Source of the DNA: an uncultured Helicobacter sp.
GTDB lineage: Bacteria > Campylobacterota > Campylobacteria > Campylobacterales > Helicobacteraceae
Direction: 5' to 3'
NCBI RefSeq assembly: GCF_937893305.1
Contig: NZ_CALBGN010000018.1
Location: 6,112-70,111, forward strand
DNA length: 64,000 nucleotides
Shown here: one piece after another, positions 1 through 8,568 of the stretch
How the letters are laid out: the number at the start of each line of letters is the position of its first letter
Numbering within the stretch: position 1 is the stretch's first letter
The notes under the pieces: generated by a model
Told to the model about the DNA's origin: nothing
What the model saw: only the letters and a program-made list of their open reading frames with translations
Database searches by the model: none
Position numbers and translations under genes: made by a program

Positions 1-349
1 CACCACTTTTTAAGCAATCCATAACCCCTTGCTGCATTGCATTTTCTAAACCTTTTTCCATTAAAGATTCTCTCTTTGATAAAACGCTATCTAACCACTC
101 TCCAAACTCTCCAAACTTTAAGACCCCTTCATTATTACTAAACTCTAAATGTAAATGCAAATTTGCAAATGCTGGCGTTATTACACAAGAATCAAAATAT
201 TCTTTTTTAGCGTCTTTATATTTTGCACACAATTTTGTATAATCGCCCACTTCTAAGATGAGTTGTCCATCAAAAAGGATTCCACCTTTTTTGAGCACAC
301 TAAATTCTTCATCACACAATACAACAAAATCCGCACCAATAATTTGCAT
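1..349 (-). CDS. Aminofutalosine deaminase (5' part of gene, runs off window)
   Basis: This is the N-terminal 116 residues of an amidohydrolase-superfamily deaminase; the gene continues beyond base 1. An ATG start at 349 gives a beta-rich N-terminus followed by the metal-binding H-x-H pair (H65 and H67 in FANLHLHLEFS). From memory it matches the H. pylori HP0267 / C. jejuni Cj0067 family, which deaminates 6-amino-6-deoxyfutalosine in the futalosine route to menaquinone. In H. pylori this gene also lies beside the degenerate dihydroorotase HP0266; here an MscS gene sits between the two. A related S-adenosylhomocysteine or guanine deaminase cannot be excluded from the fragment alone. Confidence 0.8.
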   Translation of the reverse strand, partial: MQIIGADFVVLCDEEFSVLKKGGILFDGQLILEVGDYTKLCAKYKDAKKEYFDSCVITPAFANLHLHLEFSNNEGVLKFGEFGEWLDSVLSKRESLMEKGLENAMQQGVMDCLKSG

Positions 350-354
350 TTTTA

Positions 355-1179
355 TCACTTTAAAGGCGCATTAAGATTAATATCAAGTTTATTATAAGGG
401 ATTTCAATCCCTTCCTTATCAAAACGCACTTTTACTTTTTGCAACAAATCAAGTTTTGCGCTGATAACTTCACTACTATTTACCCAAAAACGCACCATAA
501 AATCCACACTACTTGCGTTTAACACATCTACGCCAATAAGTGGCTTAGGATCTTTTAACACAATCTCTTCTGCATCAAAAATCTCTTCTAAAATACACTT
601 TGCCTTATCCAAATCACTTGTATAAGATACGCTAAAAATCAAATCCAAGCGACGCGTTGGGTTTGCATTAACATTAATAATAGGACCTGAAACAATCATA
701 GAGTTTGGTAAAATCACAAGTTGATTATCTAAAGTCGTAATTTTTGTTTGAAACAAATTCACTTCTTGCACTCTGCCTGTAATAGAATTTAGTGTAACAA
801 TATCTCCTTTTCTAAAATGCTTTAACACAACAATTAAGATTCCACTTGCTAAATTTGACAAAGAATCTTTAAGCGATAGACCAATAGCTAAACCTGCTGT
901 TCCAAGAACTGCAATAATAGAAGTTGTTTTCACGCCAAGATTTGTAAGTGCTGTGATAATTGCTAACACAAATATTCCTACAAATGCCACATTTTTTAAA
1001 AAACCAGCAAGTGTTTCGTCTTTCGTTGTTTTAACAATCAATTTTGCAATATATCTTGAAAAAATCCTAGCAACATAATAGCCAATGATAAGAATAAAAA
1101 ACGCACTCACAACATTTGGTAAAAACCCAAAAAACCAAGCAACAAATCTATCCCAAATTAGTAAAAATTTCTCTTCCAT
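355..1179 (-). CDS. MscS-family small-conductance mechanosensitive channel
   Basis: A 274-residue inner-membrane channel that should open under membrane tension to release osmolytes. Three hydrophobic helices are visible at about residues 12-38, 58-82 and 86-118. The third is rich in Gly and Ala (GTAGLAIGLS), the usual pore-lining pattern of MscS. The soluble beta domain follows (GDIVTLNSITGRVQEVN, then the LPNS motif), and the C-terminal alpha/beta domain ends the protein. The length is typical of the E. coli MscS class. Its start lies three bases downstream of the dihydroorotase-like stop, so the two are probably co-transcribed. Confidence 0.92.
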   Translation of the reverse strand: MEEKFLLIWDRFVAWFFGFLPNVVSAFFILIIGYYVARIFSRYIAKLIVKTTKDETLAGFLKNVAFVGIFVLAIITALTNLGVKTTSIIAVLGTAGLAIGLSLKDSLSNLASGILIVVLKHFRKGDIVTLNSITGRVQEVNLFQTKITTLDNQLVILPNSMIVSGPIINVNANPTRRLDLIFSVSYTSDLDKAKCILEEIFDAEEIVLKDPKPLIGVDVLNASSVDFMVRFWVNSSEVISAKLDLLQKVKVRFDKEGIEIPYNKLDINLNAPLK

Positions 1180-1182
1180 TTT

Positions 1183-2436
1183 TTACCACACAATCTCTTT
1201 TCCACTTACAAACACACGCTTAACTTGCCCTTGAATAATAGAATCGTAATAAGGCGATTCCATATCATCTACCACACTTGTTCCCTTTGTATCAAATAAC
1301 ACCAAATCCGCATCATAACCTGCCGCAATAAGTCCTTTTGTCTGAAGCCCTAAAACATTTGCAGGATTAAAACTCAAAATCTTACTAAATTCACTTAAGC
1401 TTAAATGCTCATTTTTTACCAAAAGCGTATAGCAAAGCCCCATAAAACTTTCAATCATATCTACTCCAAATGCCGCTTCTTCAAAAGCCAAATCTTTTTG
1501 AGCAAGAGACTTTTCAGACTGCAAAGAAGTCAAAAGCGTAATTTCGCCTTTTTTTACACTTTTTACTAATGCCTTGCGTGTAGATTCTGATTTCAATGGA
1601 GGCTTGATTTTTGCTGCTGTGTTGTAGTTACTACAAAGATTTTCTGTAAGGAGTAAATGATGGATAGAAGTTTGTAAATGTAACTTCGCTTTTTGCTCTT
1701 TTGTCTTATTTTCTAAAGCCTTTAATTGCTGGATAATCTCCACACTTCTATGTGTCGCAAGTGCTAAAAATACCGCTTCTACCCCCATAAAACGCGCCAT
1801 TTCTGCCATTTGCGCCACTTCTTTTGTTTCACTTAGAGTTGGAATTGCTGGCAACCCTAAAAGAGAAGAAAGCTCTCCATCATTCATTACGCCATTTGCA
1901 CTTAGCGATTCATCTTCACAAGTAAAAAACATCGGCACATTAAACATCAAAGCAAATTCACACGCACGCCTTAGCAAATTACCATCTGTATTTGACTTTG
2001 CAAAAATCCCTTTTGCACCTTTTTTATGCAGTGATGCAAGCTCATTTAAACTTGTTTTGGATTCCATATTAACCGCTTCAGAAATCCCAATAATCTCTGC
2101 TTTTAACTCTTCTTTAATCGCGTTTAACAGCTCTAAACCAAGCTCACTACTTAAAGTTGGCTTGCAATCTGGTATTAAAAGAGCCTGCGTAATTCCACCT
2201 TTTGCAGCTTTGCTGGAGAGCTTTAACAAATTTTCCTTGCTTAAGATTCCATTACTAACACGCGTATTTAAATCAATTGCACCGGGTAATAATGCAAGAT
2301 TTTCTGCTTCTATGATTTCTTCGTTATCTTTTGGCAAAATGCTTCTACTAACTTGCGTAATCTTGTTTCCTTCAATACGCACATCACCTCTTTGCTCACC
2401 ATTTGCATCACAAACCATCGCTCCTTTAATAATCAT
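1183..2436 (-). CDS. pyrC: Dihydroorotase-like protein lacking the HxH metal site
   Basis: A 417-residue amidohydrolase-fold protein of the dihydroorotase class, resembling H. pylori HP0266. I chose the ATG at 2436 because AAGGG lies six bases upstream; an upstream in-frame start at 2469 has no such site. The segment that should carry the first two metal ligands (PG-x-ID-x-H-x-H) reads PGAIDLNTR, with N57 and R59 in place of the histidines. The C-terminal composite domain (DADLVLFD) is intact. Missing ligands suggest a non-catalytic PyrC-like subunit, of the kind that supports aspartate transcarbamoylase in some bacteria. That role is inference; annotation pipelines will call it dihydroorotase. 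Confidence 0.8.
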   Translation of the reverse strand: MIIKGAMVCDANGEQRGDVRIEGNKITQVSRSILPKDNEEIIEAENLALLPGAIDLNTRVSNGILSKENLLKLSSKAAKGGITQALLIPDCKPTLSSELGLELLNAIKEELKAEIIGISEAVNMESKTSLNELASLHKKGAKGIFAKSNTDGNLLRRACEFALMFNVPMFFTCEDESLSANGVMNDGELSSLLGLPAIPTLSETKEVAQMAEMARFMGVEAVFLALATHRSVEIIQQLKALENKTKEQKAKLHLQTSIHHLLLTENLCSNYNTAAKIKPPLKSESTRKALVKSVKKGEITLLTSLQSEKSLAQKDLAFEEAAFGVDMIESFMGLCYTLLVKNEHLSLSEFSKILSFNPANVLGLQTKGLIAAGYDADLVLFDTKGTSVVDDMESPYYDSIIQGQVKRVFVSGKEIVW

Positions 2437-2558
2437 ACGCACCCTTAAAAATCTATATAAGTTTAACAATTATGGCAAATTCCAAGCTAAAATTTAATAA
2501 AAACTTGGATTTATACCTAAAAAGATTTATTCTACTTAAAAAAAATAGCAAATTCCAT

Positions 2559-3263
2559 TTAATCCTCCAAATAATACTCTATGGTAGAAACAACACGCAC
2601 ATTTTTAATATAAGGTGTATTTTTATCTCTATTTGTAATGCTAAATTGTCCTTGTGTTGCCTTCTTTATCTTACCTAGCTGGCTTTTAGAATCCTTAGCA
2701 AACTTTGTAGCAGCCTCCCTTGCATTAAGCGTTGCTTCTTCAATCATCTGTGGTTTAATTGCATTTAATCCTGTATAAATATACTCCACTTCATAATCAT
2801 CAATCTTAATCACAACACCACGCATTCCAAGCTCTGCAATCTCTTCTAACGCCTTTCTACCAAGTGCTACATCTTTTGTATAAAGCAACACACTTCCAAC
2901 ACCCGCATAACGATAGGTTACATTTTGATTGCCTCCATATAAATCCCCAAGCTTATCATTAACAATAGGTGGTGCAAAGGTAATGTCCTTTTTATCCAAA
3001 CCAACTTTCTCCAAAAACGCAGAAACACTTTGCGCATCATTTTCTAGTTCTTTATACAAAGCATTTAAATCATTATTTGCACGCGTAAATTTAATAGGGA
3101 GTATCATCACATCAGCTTGCACTTCCTTTTGGCTTAGACCCTTAACAACAACGCTCCGTTCTCCAGCCTTAAAATTCTTAATTGCTCTATCTACACTAAA
3201 ACCTAGAACAACACTACTTATAACCAAAGCTAATCCTAAAAATATCGCACTAATTTTATCCAT
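2559..3263 (-). CDS. SIMPL domain (DUF541) protein, membrane-anchored or periplasmic
   Basis: About 234 residues with one N-terminal hydrophobic helix (residues 4-24, signal anchor or signal peptide), followed by a SIMPL domain (RSVVVKGLSQKEVQADVMILPIKF). Two adjacent ATGs exist at 3266 and 3263; GGA lies two and five bases upstream respectively, so the second is slightly better placed. SIMPL proteins of Gram-negative bacteria are periplasmic or outer-membrane proteins, some linked to oxidative stress (for example YggE); no function can be assigned here. It stands alone between the dihydroorotase-like gene and a tRNA. Confidence 0.8.
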   Translation of the reverse strand: MDKISAIFLGLALVISSVVLGFSVDRAIKNFKAGERSVVVKGLSQKEVQADVMILPIKFTRANNDLNALYKELENDAQSVSAFLEKVGLDKKDITFAPPIVNDKLGDLYGGNQNVTYRYAGVGSVLLYTKDVALGRKALEEIAELGMRGVVIKIDDYEVEYIYTGLNAIKPQMIEEATLNAREAATKFAKDSKSQLGKIKKATQGQFSITNRDKNTPYIKNVRVVSTIEYYLED

Positions 3264-3348
3264 CATTGTCCTTTATAAAAATGGATTCCAACTTTTTGAA
3301 TGTGTATTCTACCTAGAAAAACCTAACTTAAACTTGAGAGTGTCAAAA

Positions 3349-3425
3349 TGGTATCCCCGACGCGATTTGAACGCATGACCTCACGATTAGGAATCGTGTG
3401 CTCTATCCAGCTGAGCTACGAGGAC
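3349..3425 (-). tRNA. tRNA-Arg (anticodon CCT)
   Basis: The minus strand folds as a tRNA. The acceptor is GTCCTCG paired with CGGGGAT (two G-U pairs), followed by discriminator A and an encoded CCA. The D arm is TAGCTCAGCTGGATAGAGCA. The anticodon loop TTCCTAA is closed by ACGAT/ATCGT and has CCT at 3389-3391, and a T loop TTCAAAT is present. It reads AGG codons. Confidence 0.95.
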
Positions 3426-3473
3426 AATGGTAAGCAACAAGTGATGATGCCTCGCAAGGAGGCAAAGAGAGAA

Positions 3474-3770
3474 TTATTTTTTGCCTTTTTTAGCAGCGGC
3501 AACTGCATCTTTAAGACCTTTTCCGGCTTTAAATTTTGGAACAAACTTGTCTTGAGTTTTGTATTTTTTAGTTGTTCCTGGAACTGTTCCTTCTTTACCT
3601 TTTTGAAGAACTGTTTCAAATTTACCAAAACCTACAAGTTCGATGCTTTCTTTTTTTGCAAGTGCTTTTTCAACAGCAGCCGTGAAAGCACTAATTGCTT
3701 TTTCTGCATCTTTTTTTGTTTCAAATTCTCCGACTTCTTTTACCAAGTCAACAAATTCTGATTTGTTCAT
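3474..3770 (-). CDS. hup: HU-family DNA-binding protein
   Basis: A 98-residue nucleoid protein with the HU/IHF fold: helical dimerisation region (MNKSEFVDLVKEVGEFETK), the VGFGKFE core near residue 50, and a basic beta-arm ending in KFKAGKGLKDAV. Its length is usual for HU. The start has a strong GGAGG six bases upstream. It wraps and bends DNA as a dimer and is the only HU/IHF gene in this window. A good minus-strand promoter lies at 3809-3836. Confidence 0.95.
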   Translation of the reverse strand: MNKSEFVDLVKEVGEFETKKDAEKAISAFTAAVEKALAKKESIELVGFGKFETVLQKGKEGTVPGTTKKYKTQDKFVPKFKAGKGLKDAVAAAKKGKK

Positions 3771-3808
3771 TTTGAACCTCCAATTAGGATTTAATTTAAA
3801 AACGCGCT

Positions 3809-3836
3809 ATTTTAGCATACTATTTACGATTTGCAA
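3809..3836 (-). promoter_or_regulatory. Probable sigma-70 promoter of hup
   Basis: On the minus strand a -35-like TTGCAA (3831-3836) is followed after 16 bases by TAAAAT (3809-3814), which is preceded by TG to form an extended -10 (TGCTAAAAT). It lies about 40 bases upstream of the hup start codon. Confidence 0.55.
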
Positions 3837-3864
3837 GGCTTTTAGATAAAAAATTCTTAAATTT

Positions 3865-3880
3865 ATCATATTTTTATGAT
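3865..3880. repeat. Perfect 6-bp inverted repeat between hup and gapA
   Basis: ATCATA-TTTT-TATGAT lies in the 200-base divergent region between hup and gapA, just upstream of a weak plus-strand promoter candidate (TTTACA at 3884-3889, 17 bases, CATTAT at 3907-3912). It could be an operator for gapA; nothing in the sequence identifies the regulator. Confidence 0.35.
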
Positions 3881-3971
3881 TTTTTTACATATCTTTTAAC
3901 TAAAAGCATTATTATGGACTTGTAAGGATTTTTCAACTAAGATTTATGTTTATTAATTTAAGGAGATTTAT

Positions 3972-4970
3972 ATGGCATTAAAAGTTGCAGTAAATGGAAC
4001 AGGACGCATTGGTTTATGTGTAAGCAAGATTTTAGGACAACGGAATGATTTAGAACTTGTAGCAATTAACACAACAATGCCCATTGATACACTTGTGCAT
4101 TTGCTAAAATACGATTCCGTGCAAAAAAGCAGTGAAGTGCAAAAGCTCAGTGAAGACACAATTCAAATCGGAAATCAAAAGAAAATCCACATTATTAGCA
4201 CACGCAATATTACAGAGACACATTTTGGTCAATTTGGCGCAGAAGTTGTCATAGAATGCACGGGTGCTTTCAACGATTTAAACAAGGCAAGTGCGCATCT
4301 CTATGATGGAGTTAAACGCGTTGTAATCTCTGCTCCTGCAACAGATACTCCAACTTTTGTTTATGGTGTCAATCACAAGCAATATAAAGGCGAAGAAGTG
4401 ATTTCAAATGCGAGCTGCACTACAAATGCTCTAGCGCCAATTGCTAAAATTTTACACGATCATTTCATTATTGAAAGTGGCTTGATGACAACGATTCATA
4501 GCTATACAAATGATCAAAATTTACTAGATTCCAAACATAAAGATTTACGTCGTGCAAGAGCTGCTGCACTCAATATGATTCCAACTTCAACAGGAGCTGC
4601 AAAGGCAATAGGACTTGTAATGCCAGAACTCAAAGGTAAATTAAATGGCTTTGCAATTCGTGTACCAACACCTGATGTGAGCATTGTAGATCTCACTTGT
4701 GTTACGCAAAAGCCCGTCAATAAAGATTCCATTAATGCAGTCTTTGAAGACGCAAGCAAAACAACTTTTAAAGATTTAATTTTAGTGGATAATGAAAAGC
4801 GTGTTTCTGGGGATTTTATTGGCAGCACTTATAGTAGTATTTTTGTGCCAGACTGCACTGTGGTCGTCAATGAACATCAACTTAAAGTTGTTGCGTGGTA
4901 TGATAATGAGTGGGGATATTCCACACGCTTAGTAGATATGACAAACTATGTAGGACAAAGCATTAGATGA
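3972..4970 (+). CDS. gapA: Glyceraldehyde-3-phosphate dehydrogenase
   Basis: A 332-residue cytosolic enzyme that oxidises glyceraldehyde-3-phosphate to 1,3-bisphosphoglycerate with NAD(P)+. The Rossmann motif NGTGRIG is at residues 8-14, and the catalytic cysteine is in NASCTTN at the canonical position C149. The C-terminal WYDNEWGYS signature is present. AAGGAG lies upstream of the ATG. The stop overlaps the pgi start by four bases (ATGA), so the two are translationally coupled. The pairing suits gluconeogenesis, because Helicobacter lacks a full classical glycolysis. Confidence 0.95.
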   Translation: MALKVAVNGTGRIGLCVSKILGQRNDLELVAINTTMPIDTLVHLLKYDSVQKSSEVQKLSEDTIQIGNQKKIHIISTRNITETHFGQFGAEVVIECTGAFNDLNKASAHLYDGVKRVVISAPATDTPTFVYGVNHKQYKGEEVISNASCTTNALAPIAKILHDHFIIESGLMTTIHSYTNDQNLLDSKHKDLRRARAAALNMIPTSTGAAKAIGLVMPELKGKLNGFAIRVPTPDVSIVDLTCVTQKPVNKDSINAVFEDASKTTFKDLILVDNEKRVSGDFIGSTYSSIFVPDCTVVVNEHQLKVVAWYDNEWGYSTRLVDMTNYVGQSIR

Positions 4971-6235
4971 TTAATTTATCAGATACATATCAAGAATTTT
5001 CACAAGATTATTCTAATCTTTTTGAAAAAGATAATTTAGATTTATTCTTCAAAAAAGTCTTGGTAGAGCGCAATAGTCAATTTAGCGGCTATTACGATTT
5101 ACCCTTTAGGGATAATCAAGAAATTTTTGACTACATAAAGTGCAATGCAGAATTTTTGGATTCTATTACTAATATTATCATCATCGGAATTGGTGGAAGC
5201 TCTCTAGGCACAAAAGCTATTGATACTCTGCTTTCTCATCAAAATCATCGTAAAAAAATCAAATTGCGCTTTTTAGAGCACACAGATCCCATTATGATCC
5301 AAAAGGACTTACTCCGCATAAAATACGAGGATACGCTTTTTATTCTTATTTCAAAATCTGGGCTAACTATTGAAACGACTTCTTTATTCAAATATGTTTT
5401 AGCGCGCTTCTCTTTGCTTAAAAAAGATAGAAAAAATCACTTAGTTGCCATAACTGATTCTAACTCTCCTTTGCACAAATGGTGTCAAAAAGAAGGAATC
5501 CAAAATCTTACCATTTCTCCAAATATCGGCGGAAGATTCTCTGTGTTAAGTGCTGTTGGGTTGTTACCTTTAGCCATTTTGGGTTATGATATTCAAAAGA
5601 TCTTGCAAGGCGCAAAACAAATCAGCGATGATTTTTTCATACACCGCAAAGACAATATCCTAAAAAAAGCCCTTTTTCTAGCAAAAAATGAAGCCAAATA
5701 TCCTATTAATGTGCTCTTTTCTTATAGTAGCGTGTTTCGTCATTTTAACTCTTGGTATGTGCAGCTATGGGGAGAATCTTTAGGAAAATTTGACACTTAT
5801 CAGCAAAAACGTGGATTAACACCTATTGCGCTAATAGGAAGTATTGATCAACATTCTTTTTTGCAGCTTATTATGCAAGGACCCGCAAATAAGACAATAA
5901 CTTTTTTAAGTGTAGAAAATCTCTCTCAAAAGCCCTTATATATCCCAGACATTAGCCTTGAAGGATTAGAAGATACAGATTTTGTCAATCAAACTTCTTT
6001 TAATCAACTTCTAAAACTACAATGCGTTTCCACAAAAGAAAGCATCATCTCTCAAAATGTCCCTGTGGATTCCATTGTTTTGGATTCTCTAAATGAACAA
6101 AGTGTCGGCGCACTCATCTTTTATTATGAATTACTCACTTCTTGTGTGGGGATTTTGTTACAAATAGATACATATAATCAACCCGGAGTTGAGTTTGGGA
6201 AAAAGATATTAAGAGAAAAATTTACACACTCTTAA
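4967..6235 (+). CDS. pgi: Glucose-6-phosphate isomerase
   Basis: A 422-residue phosphoglucose isomerase that interconverts glucose-6-phosphate and fructose-6-phosphate. The sugar-phosphate loop GIGGSSLGTKA lies near residue 68, followed by ISKSGLTIET and GGRFSVLSAVGLLPLAI. WGESLGK and the C-terminal NQPGVEFGKK segment, which carries the catalytic lysine region, are all present. It is shorter than E. coli Pgi (about 550) but normal for the compact Campylobacterota form. It overlaps gapA by four bases. Confidence 0.95.
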   Translation: MINLSDTYQEFSQDYSNLFEKDNLDLFFKKVLVERNSQFSGYYDLPFRDNQEIFDYIKCNAEFLDSITNIIIIGIGGSSLGTKAIDTLLSHQNHRKKIKLRFLEHTDPIMIQKDLLRIKYEDTLFILISKSGLTIETTSLFKYVLARFSLLKKDRKNHLVAITDSNSPLHKWCQKEGIQNLTISPNIGGRFSVLSAVGLLPLAILGYDIQKILQGAKQISDDFFIHRKDNILKKALFLAKNEAKYPINVLFSYSSVFRHFNSWYVQLWGESLGKFDTYQQKRGLTPIALIGSIDQHSFLQLIMQGPANKTITFLSVENLSQKPLYIPDISLEGLEDTDFVNQTSFNQLLKLQCVSTKESIISQNVPVDSIVLDSLNEQSVGALIFYYELLTSCVGILLQIDTYNQPGVEFGKKILREKFTHS

Positions 6236-6322
6236 ACTTTTTTCTTTATTTTTTACAATTTTCTACTCTACTTATCATAAAAAATCTTACAATTCATACA
6301 AATCTAAAACAAAGGGTAACTT

Positions 6323-7318
6323 ATGGGTTTTATTCAAAGCATTAAAGAAAAGGCAAAAACAAACCTACAAACCATCGTTCTCCCAGAGACTGAAGATTTG
6401 CGCACCTTAGAAGCTGCACACACCGCACTTAAAGAAGGTATTGCAAAAGTTCTTTTAATTGGTGATGAAAAAACAATCAAAGAGCGTGGAGTTGGACTTG
6501 ATTTAAGCCAAGCAACTTTCATTGATCCTAAAAGTTGTGATGCACTAGATTCTTATGTAGAATTATTTGTAAAGCTTCGTGGACATAAGGGCTTAAGTGA
6601 ATCTTCAGCACGCGCACTTCTCCTAGAAAATCCACTATATTTTGGTGTCGCACTTGTCAAAGCAAAGGTTGCTGATGGAATGGTAGCTGGAGCTGTAAAT
6701 TCTACTGCTGATGTCTTGCGCGCCTCTTTACAAATTTTAGGAACAAAAAAAGATTCCAAACTCGTTTCTGCATTTTTCTTAATGGTTGTTCCAAATTGTA
6801 ACTATGGAGAAAATGGAATCTTTATTTTTTCAGATAGTGGCTTGGTGCAAAATCCTAATCCACAAGAACTAGCATCTATTGCTATTGATTCTGCAAAAAG
6901 TTTTGAGTCCCTTGTAGGCAAAGAAGCAGTTGTAGCAATGCTCTCACACTCCACAAAAGGAAGCGCAAAACACCCTGATGTAGATAAAGTGATCGAAGCG
7001 ACACAAATTGCTAAAGCACAAGCGCCAAATATTGCTCTTGATGGAGAGTTTCAACTTGATGCTGCAATCGTGCCAAGTGTAGGCAAATCTAAGGCTCCAG
7101 ATAGCAAGATTGCAGGAAGAGCAAATGTGCTTGTATTCCCAGATTTAGACGCGGGAAATATTGGTTACAAGCTTGTCCAAAGACTTGCAAATGCAGAAGC
7201 TTATGGACCCATTACCCAAGGAATTAATGGGGCAGTTAATGATTTATCACGCGGTTGTAGCAGTGATGATATTGTAGGCGTAATTGCCATCACAGCCTTA
7301 CAGGCTCAACAAAATTAA
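6323..7318 (+). CDS. pta: Phosphate acetyltransferase (short form)
   Basis: A 331-residue enzyme that converts acetyl-CoA and phosphate to acetyl-phosphate. Only the C-terminal catalytic PTA/PTB domain is present; the long N-terminal P-loop and DRTGG regions of E. coli Pta are absent. Typical motifs include VLPETEDLRTLEAA, DGMVAGAVNSTADVLR and GELQ-like DGEFQLDAA, with the conserved tail GPITQGINGAVNDLSRG. AAAGGG lies seven bases before the ATG. The stop lies ten bases before ackA, so pta-ackA form one unit for making ATP and acetate. Confidence 0.95.
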   Translation: MGFIQSIKEKAKTNLQTIVLPETEDLRTLEAAHTALKEGIAKVLLIGDEKTIKERGVGLDLSQATFIDPKSCDALDSYVELFVKLRGHKGLSESSARALLLENPLYFGVALVKAKVADGMVAGAVNSTADVLRASLQILGTKKDSKLVSAFFLMVVPNCNYGENGIFIFSDSGLVQNPNPQELASIAIDSAKSFESLVGKEAVVAMLSHSTKGSAKHPDVDKVIEATQIAKAQAPNIALDGEFQLDAAIVPSVGKSKAPDSKIAGRANVLVFPDLDAGNIGYKLVQRLANAEAYGPITQGINGAVNDLSRGCSSDDIVGVIAITALQAQQN

Positions 7319-7328
7319 AGGAGAAATT

Positions 7329-8537
7329 ATGGATGTTTTAGTGATTAATTGCGGAAGCTCTTCCCTTAAATATCAACTTATCAATACGCAAACAGAAGAA
7401 GTTTTAGCTTCTGGACTTTGTGATAGAATCGGAATCCAAGGGGGACAATTTAACTATAAACCCAAAAATGGAGAGAAAACTACACGAGATGTGGATATGC
7501 CAGATCACGAAGTTGCAGTAAAACTTGTTTTAAATGCACTTATTGACCCAAACGATGGAATTCTAAAATCCCTAGATGAAATCAAAGCAACAGGACACAG
7601 AATCGTTCATGGCGGAGAACATTTTACACAATCCGCACTTGTCAATGATGAAGTAATTCGCCATATTGAAGAATGCTCTGACTTAGCTCCACTACACAAT
7701 CCAGCACATTTACTTGGAATCCGTGCCTGTCAGCATTTAATGCCAAATAAACCTATGGTTGCAGTCTTTGATACAGCATTTCATCAAACAATGCCACCGC
7801 GTGCATATATTTATGGCTTACCTTATGAATATTATGAAAAATACAAAATTCGCCGCTATGGATTCCACGGCACAAGCCACAGCTATGTATCCAAAAGGAC
7901 AGCAGAATTTCTAGGAATCCCATTAGAAAACTCTAAAATCATCACTTGCCACTTAGGTAATGGATCAAGCATCTGTGCGGTTGAAAATGGCAAAAGCATT
8001 GATACAAGCATGGGATTAACCCCACTTGAAGGACTTGTAATGGGAACAAGAAGCGGTGATTTAGATCCCGCCATCATTGATTATATTGCACAAAAAGAAA
8101 ATCTAAGCACAAAAGAAATTCTAAATATTTTAAATAAAAAATCTGGAGTTCTTGGAATCTCTGGATTATCTAGCGATTTTAGAGACTTGCTAGCTGCTGA
8201 TGAAGAAGGCAATCTAAAAGCTCGTTTTGCGAGAGAAGTTTTTGCCTATCGTGTGGCAAAATATATAGGCTCTTATACAGCTGCACTAACAGGTGTTGAT
8301 GCTATTACATTTTGTGCAGGTGTTGGAGAAAATGCTAAATTTATCCGCGGAAAAATTGTTTCACACTTGCAATTCTTAGGTATTACACTTGATGAGAAGG
8401 CTAATTTAAACACTGTAGGAAAAGAAGGAATCATCTCCACAAAAGATTCCAAAGTTAAAGTTTGTGTAATTCCGACAAATGAAGAATTAATGATTGCACG
8501 TGATACACGCGCTTTAGTTTCAGGAGAACATTTATAA
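7329..8537 (+). CDS. ackA: Acetate kinase
   Basis: A 402-residue ASKHA-fold kinase that converts acetyl-phosphate and ADP to acetate and ATP. The start is the ATG at 7329, with AAAGGAG six bases upstream; an in-frame ATG at 7284 lies inside pta. The motifs NCGSSSLKYQ (N-terminal phosphate loop), GHRIVHGGE, DTAFHQTMP, CHLGNGSS and GTRSGDLDP are all intact, and the length is standard for the family. It shares a transcript with pta and is followed by a strong hairpin at 8539-8566. Confidence 0.96.
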   Translation: MDVLVINCGSSSLKYQLINTQTEEVLASGLCDRIGIQGGQFNYKPKNGEKTTRDVDMPDHEVAVKLVLNALIDPNDGILKSLDEIKATGHRIVHGGEHFTQSALVNDEVIRHIEECSDLAPLHNPAHLLGIRACQHLMPNKPMVAVFDTAFHQTMPPRAYIYGLPYEYYEKYKIRRYGFHGTSHSYVSKRTAEFLGIPLENSKIITCHLGNGSSICAVENGKSIDTSMGLTPLEGLVMGTRSGDLDPAIIDYIAQKENLSTKEILNILNKKSGVLGISGLSSDFRDLLAADEEGNLKARFAREVFAYRVAKYIGSYTAALTGVDAITFCAGVGENAKFIRGKIVSHLQFLGITLDEKANLNTVGKEGIISTKDSKVKVCVIPTNEELMIARDTRALVSGEHL

Positions 8538-8538
8538 T

Positions 8539-8566
8539 CCAAGCCTTGCAACATTGCAAGACTTGG
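8539..8566. terminator. Hairpin between convergent ackA and the 8569-9330 gene
   Basis: CCAAG-C-CTTGCAA-CA-TTGCAAG-A-CTTGG forms a 12-pair stem with one mismatch and a tiny loop. It starts two bases after the ackA stop and ends just before the stop of the converging gene, so it could serve both strands. The flanks are AT-rich but lack a long T run. Confidence 0.6.
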
Positions 8567-8568
8567 AA

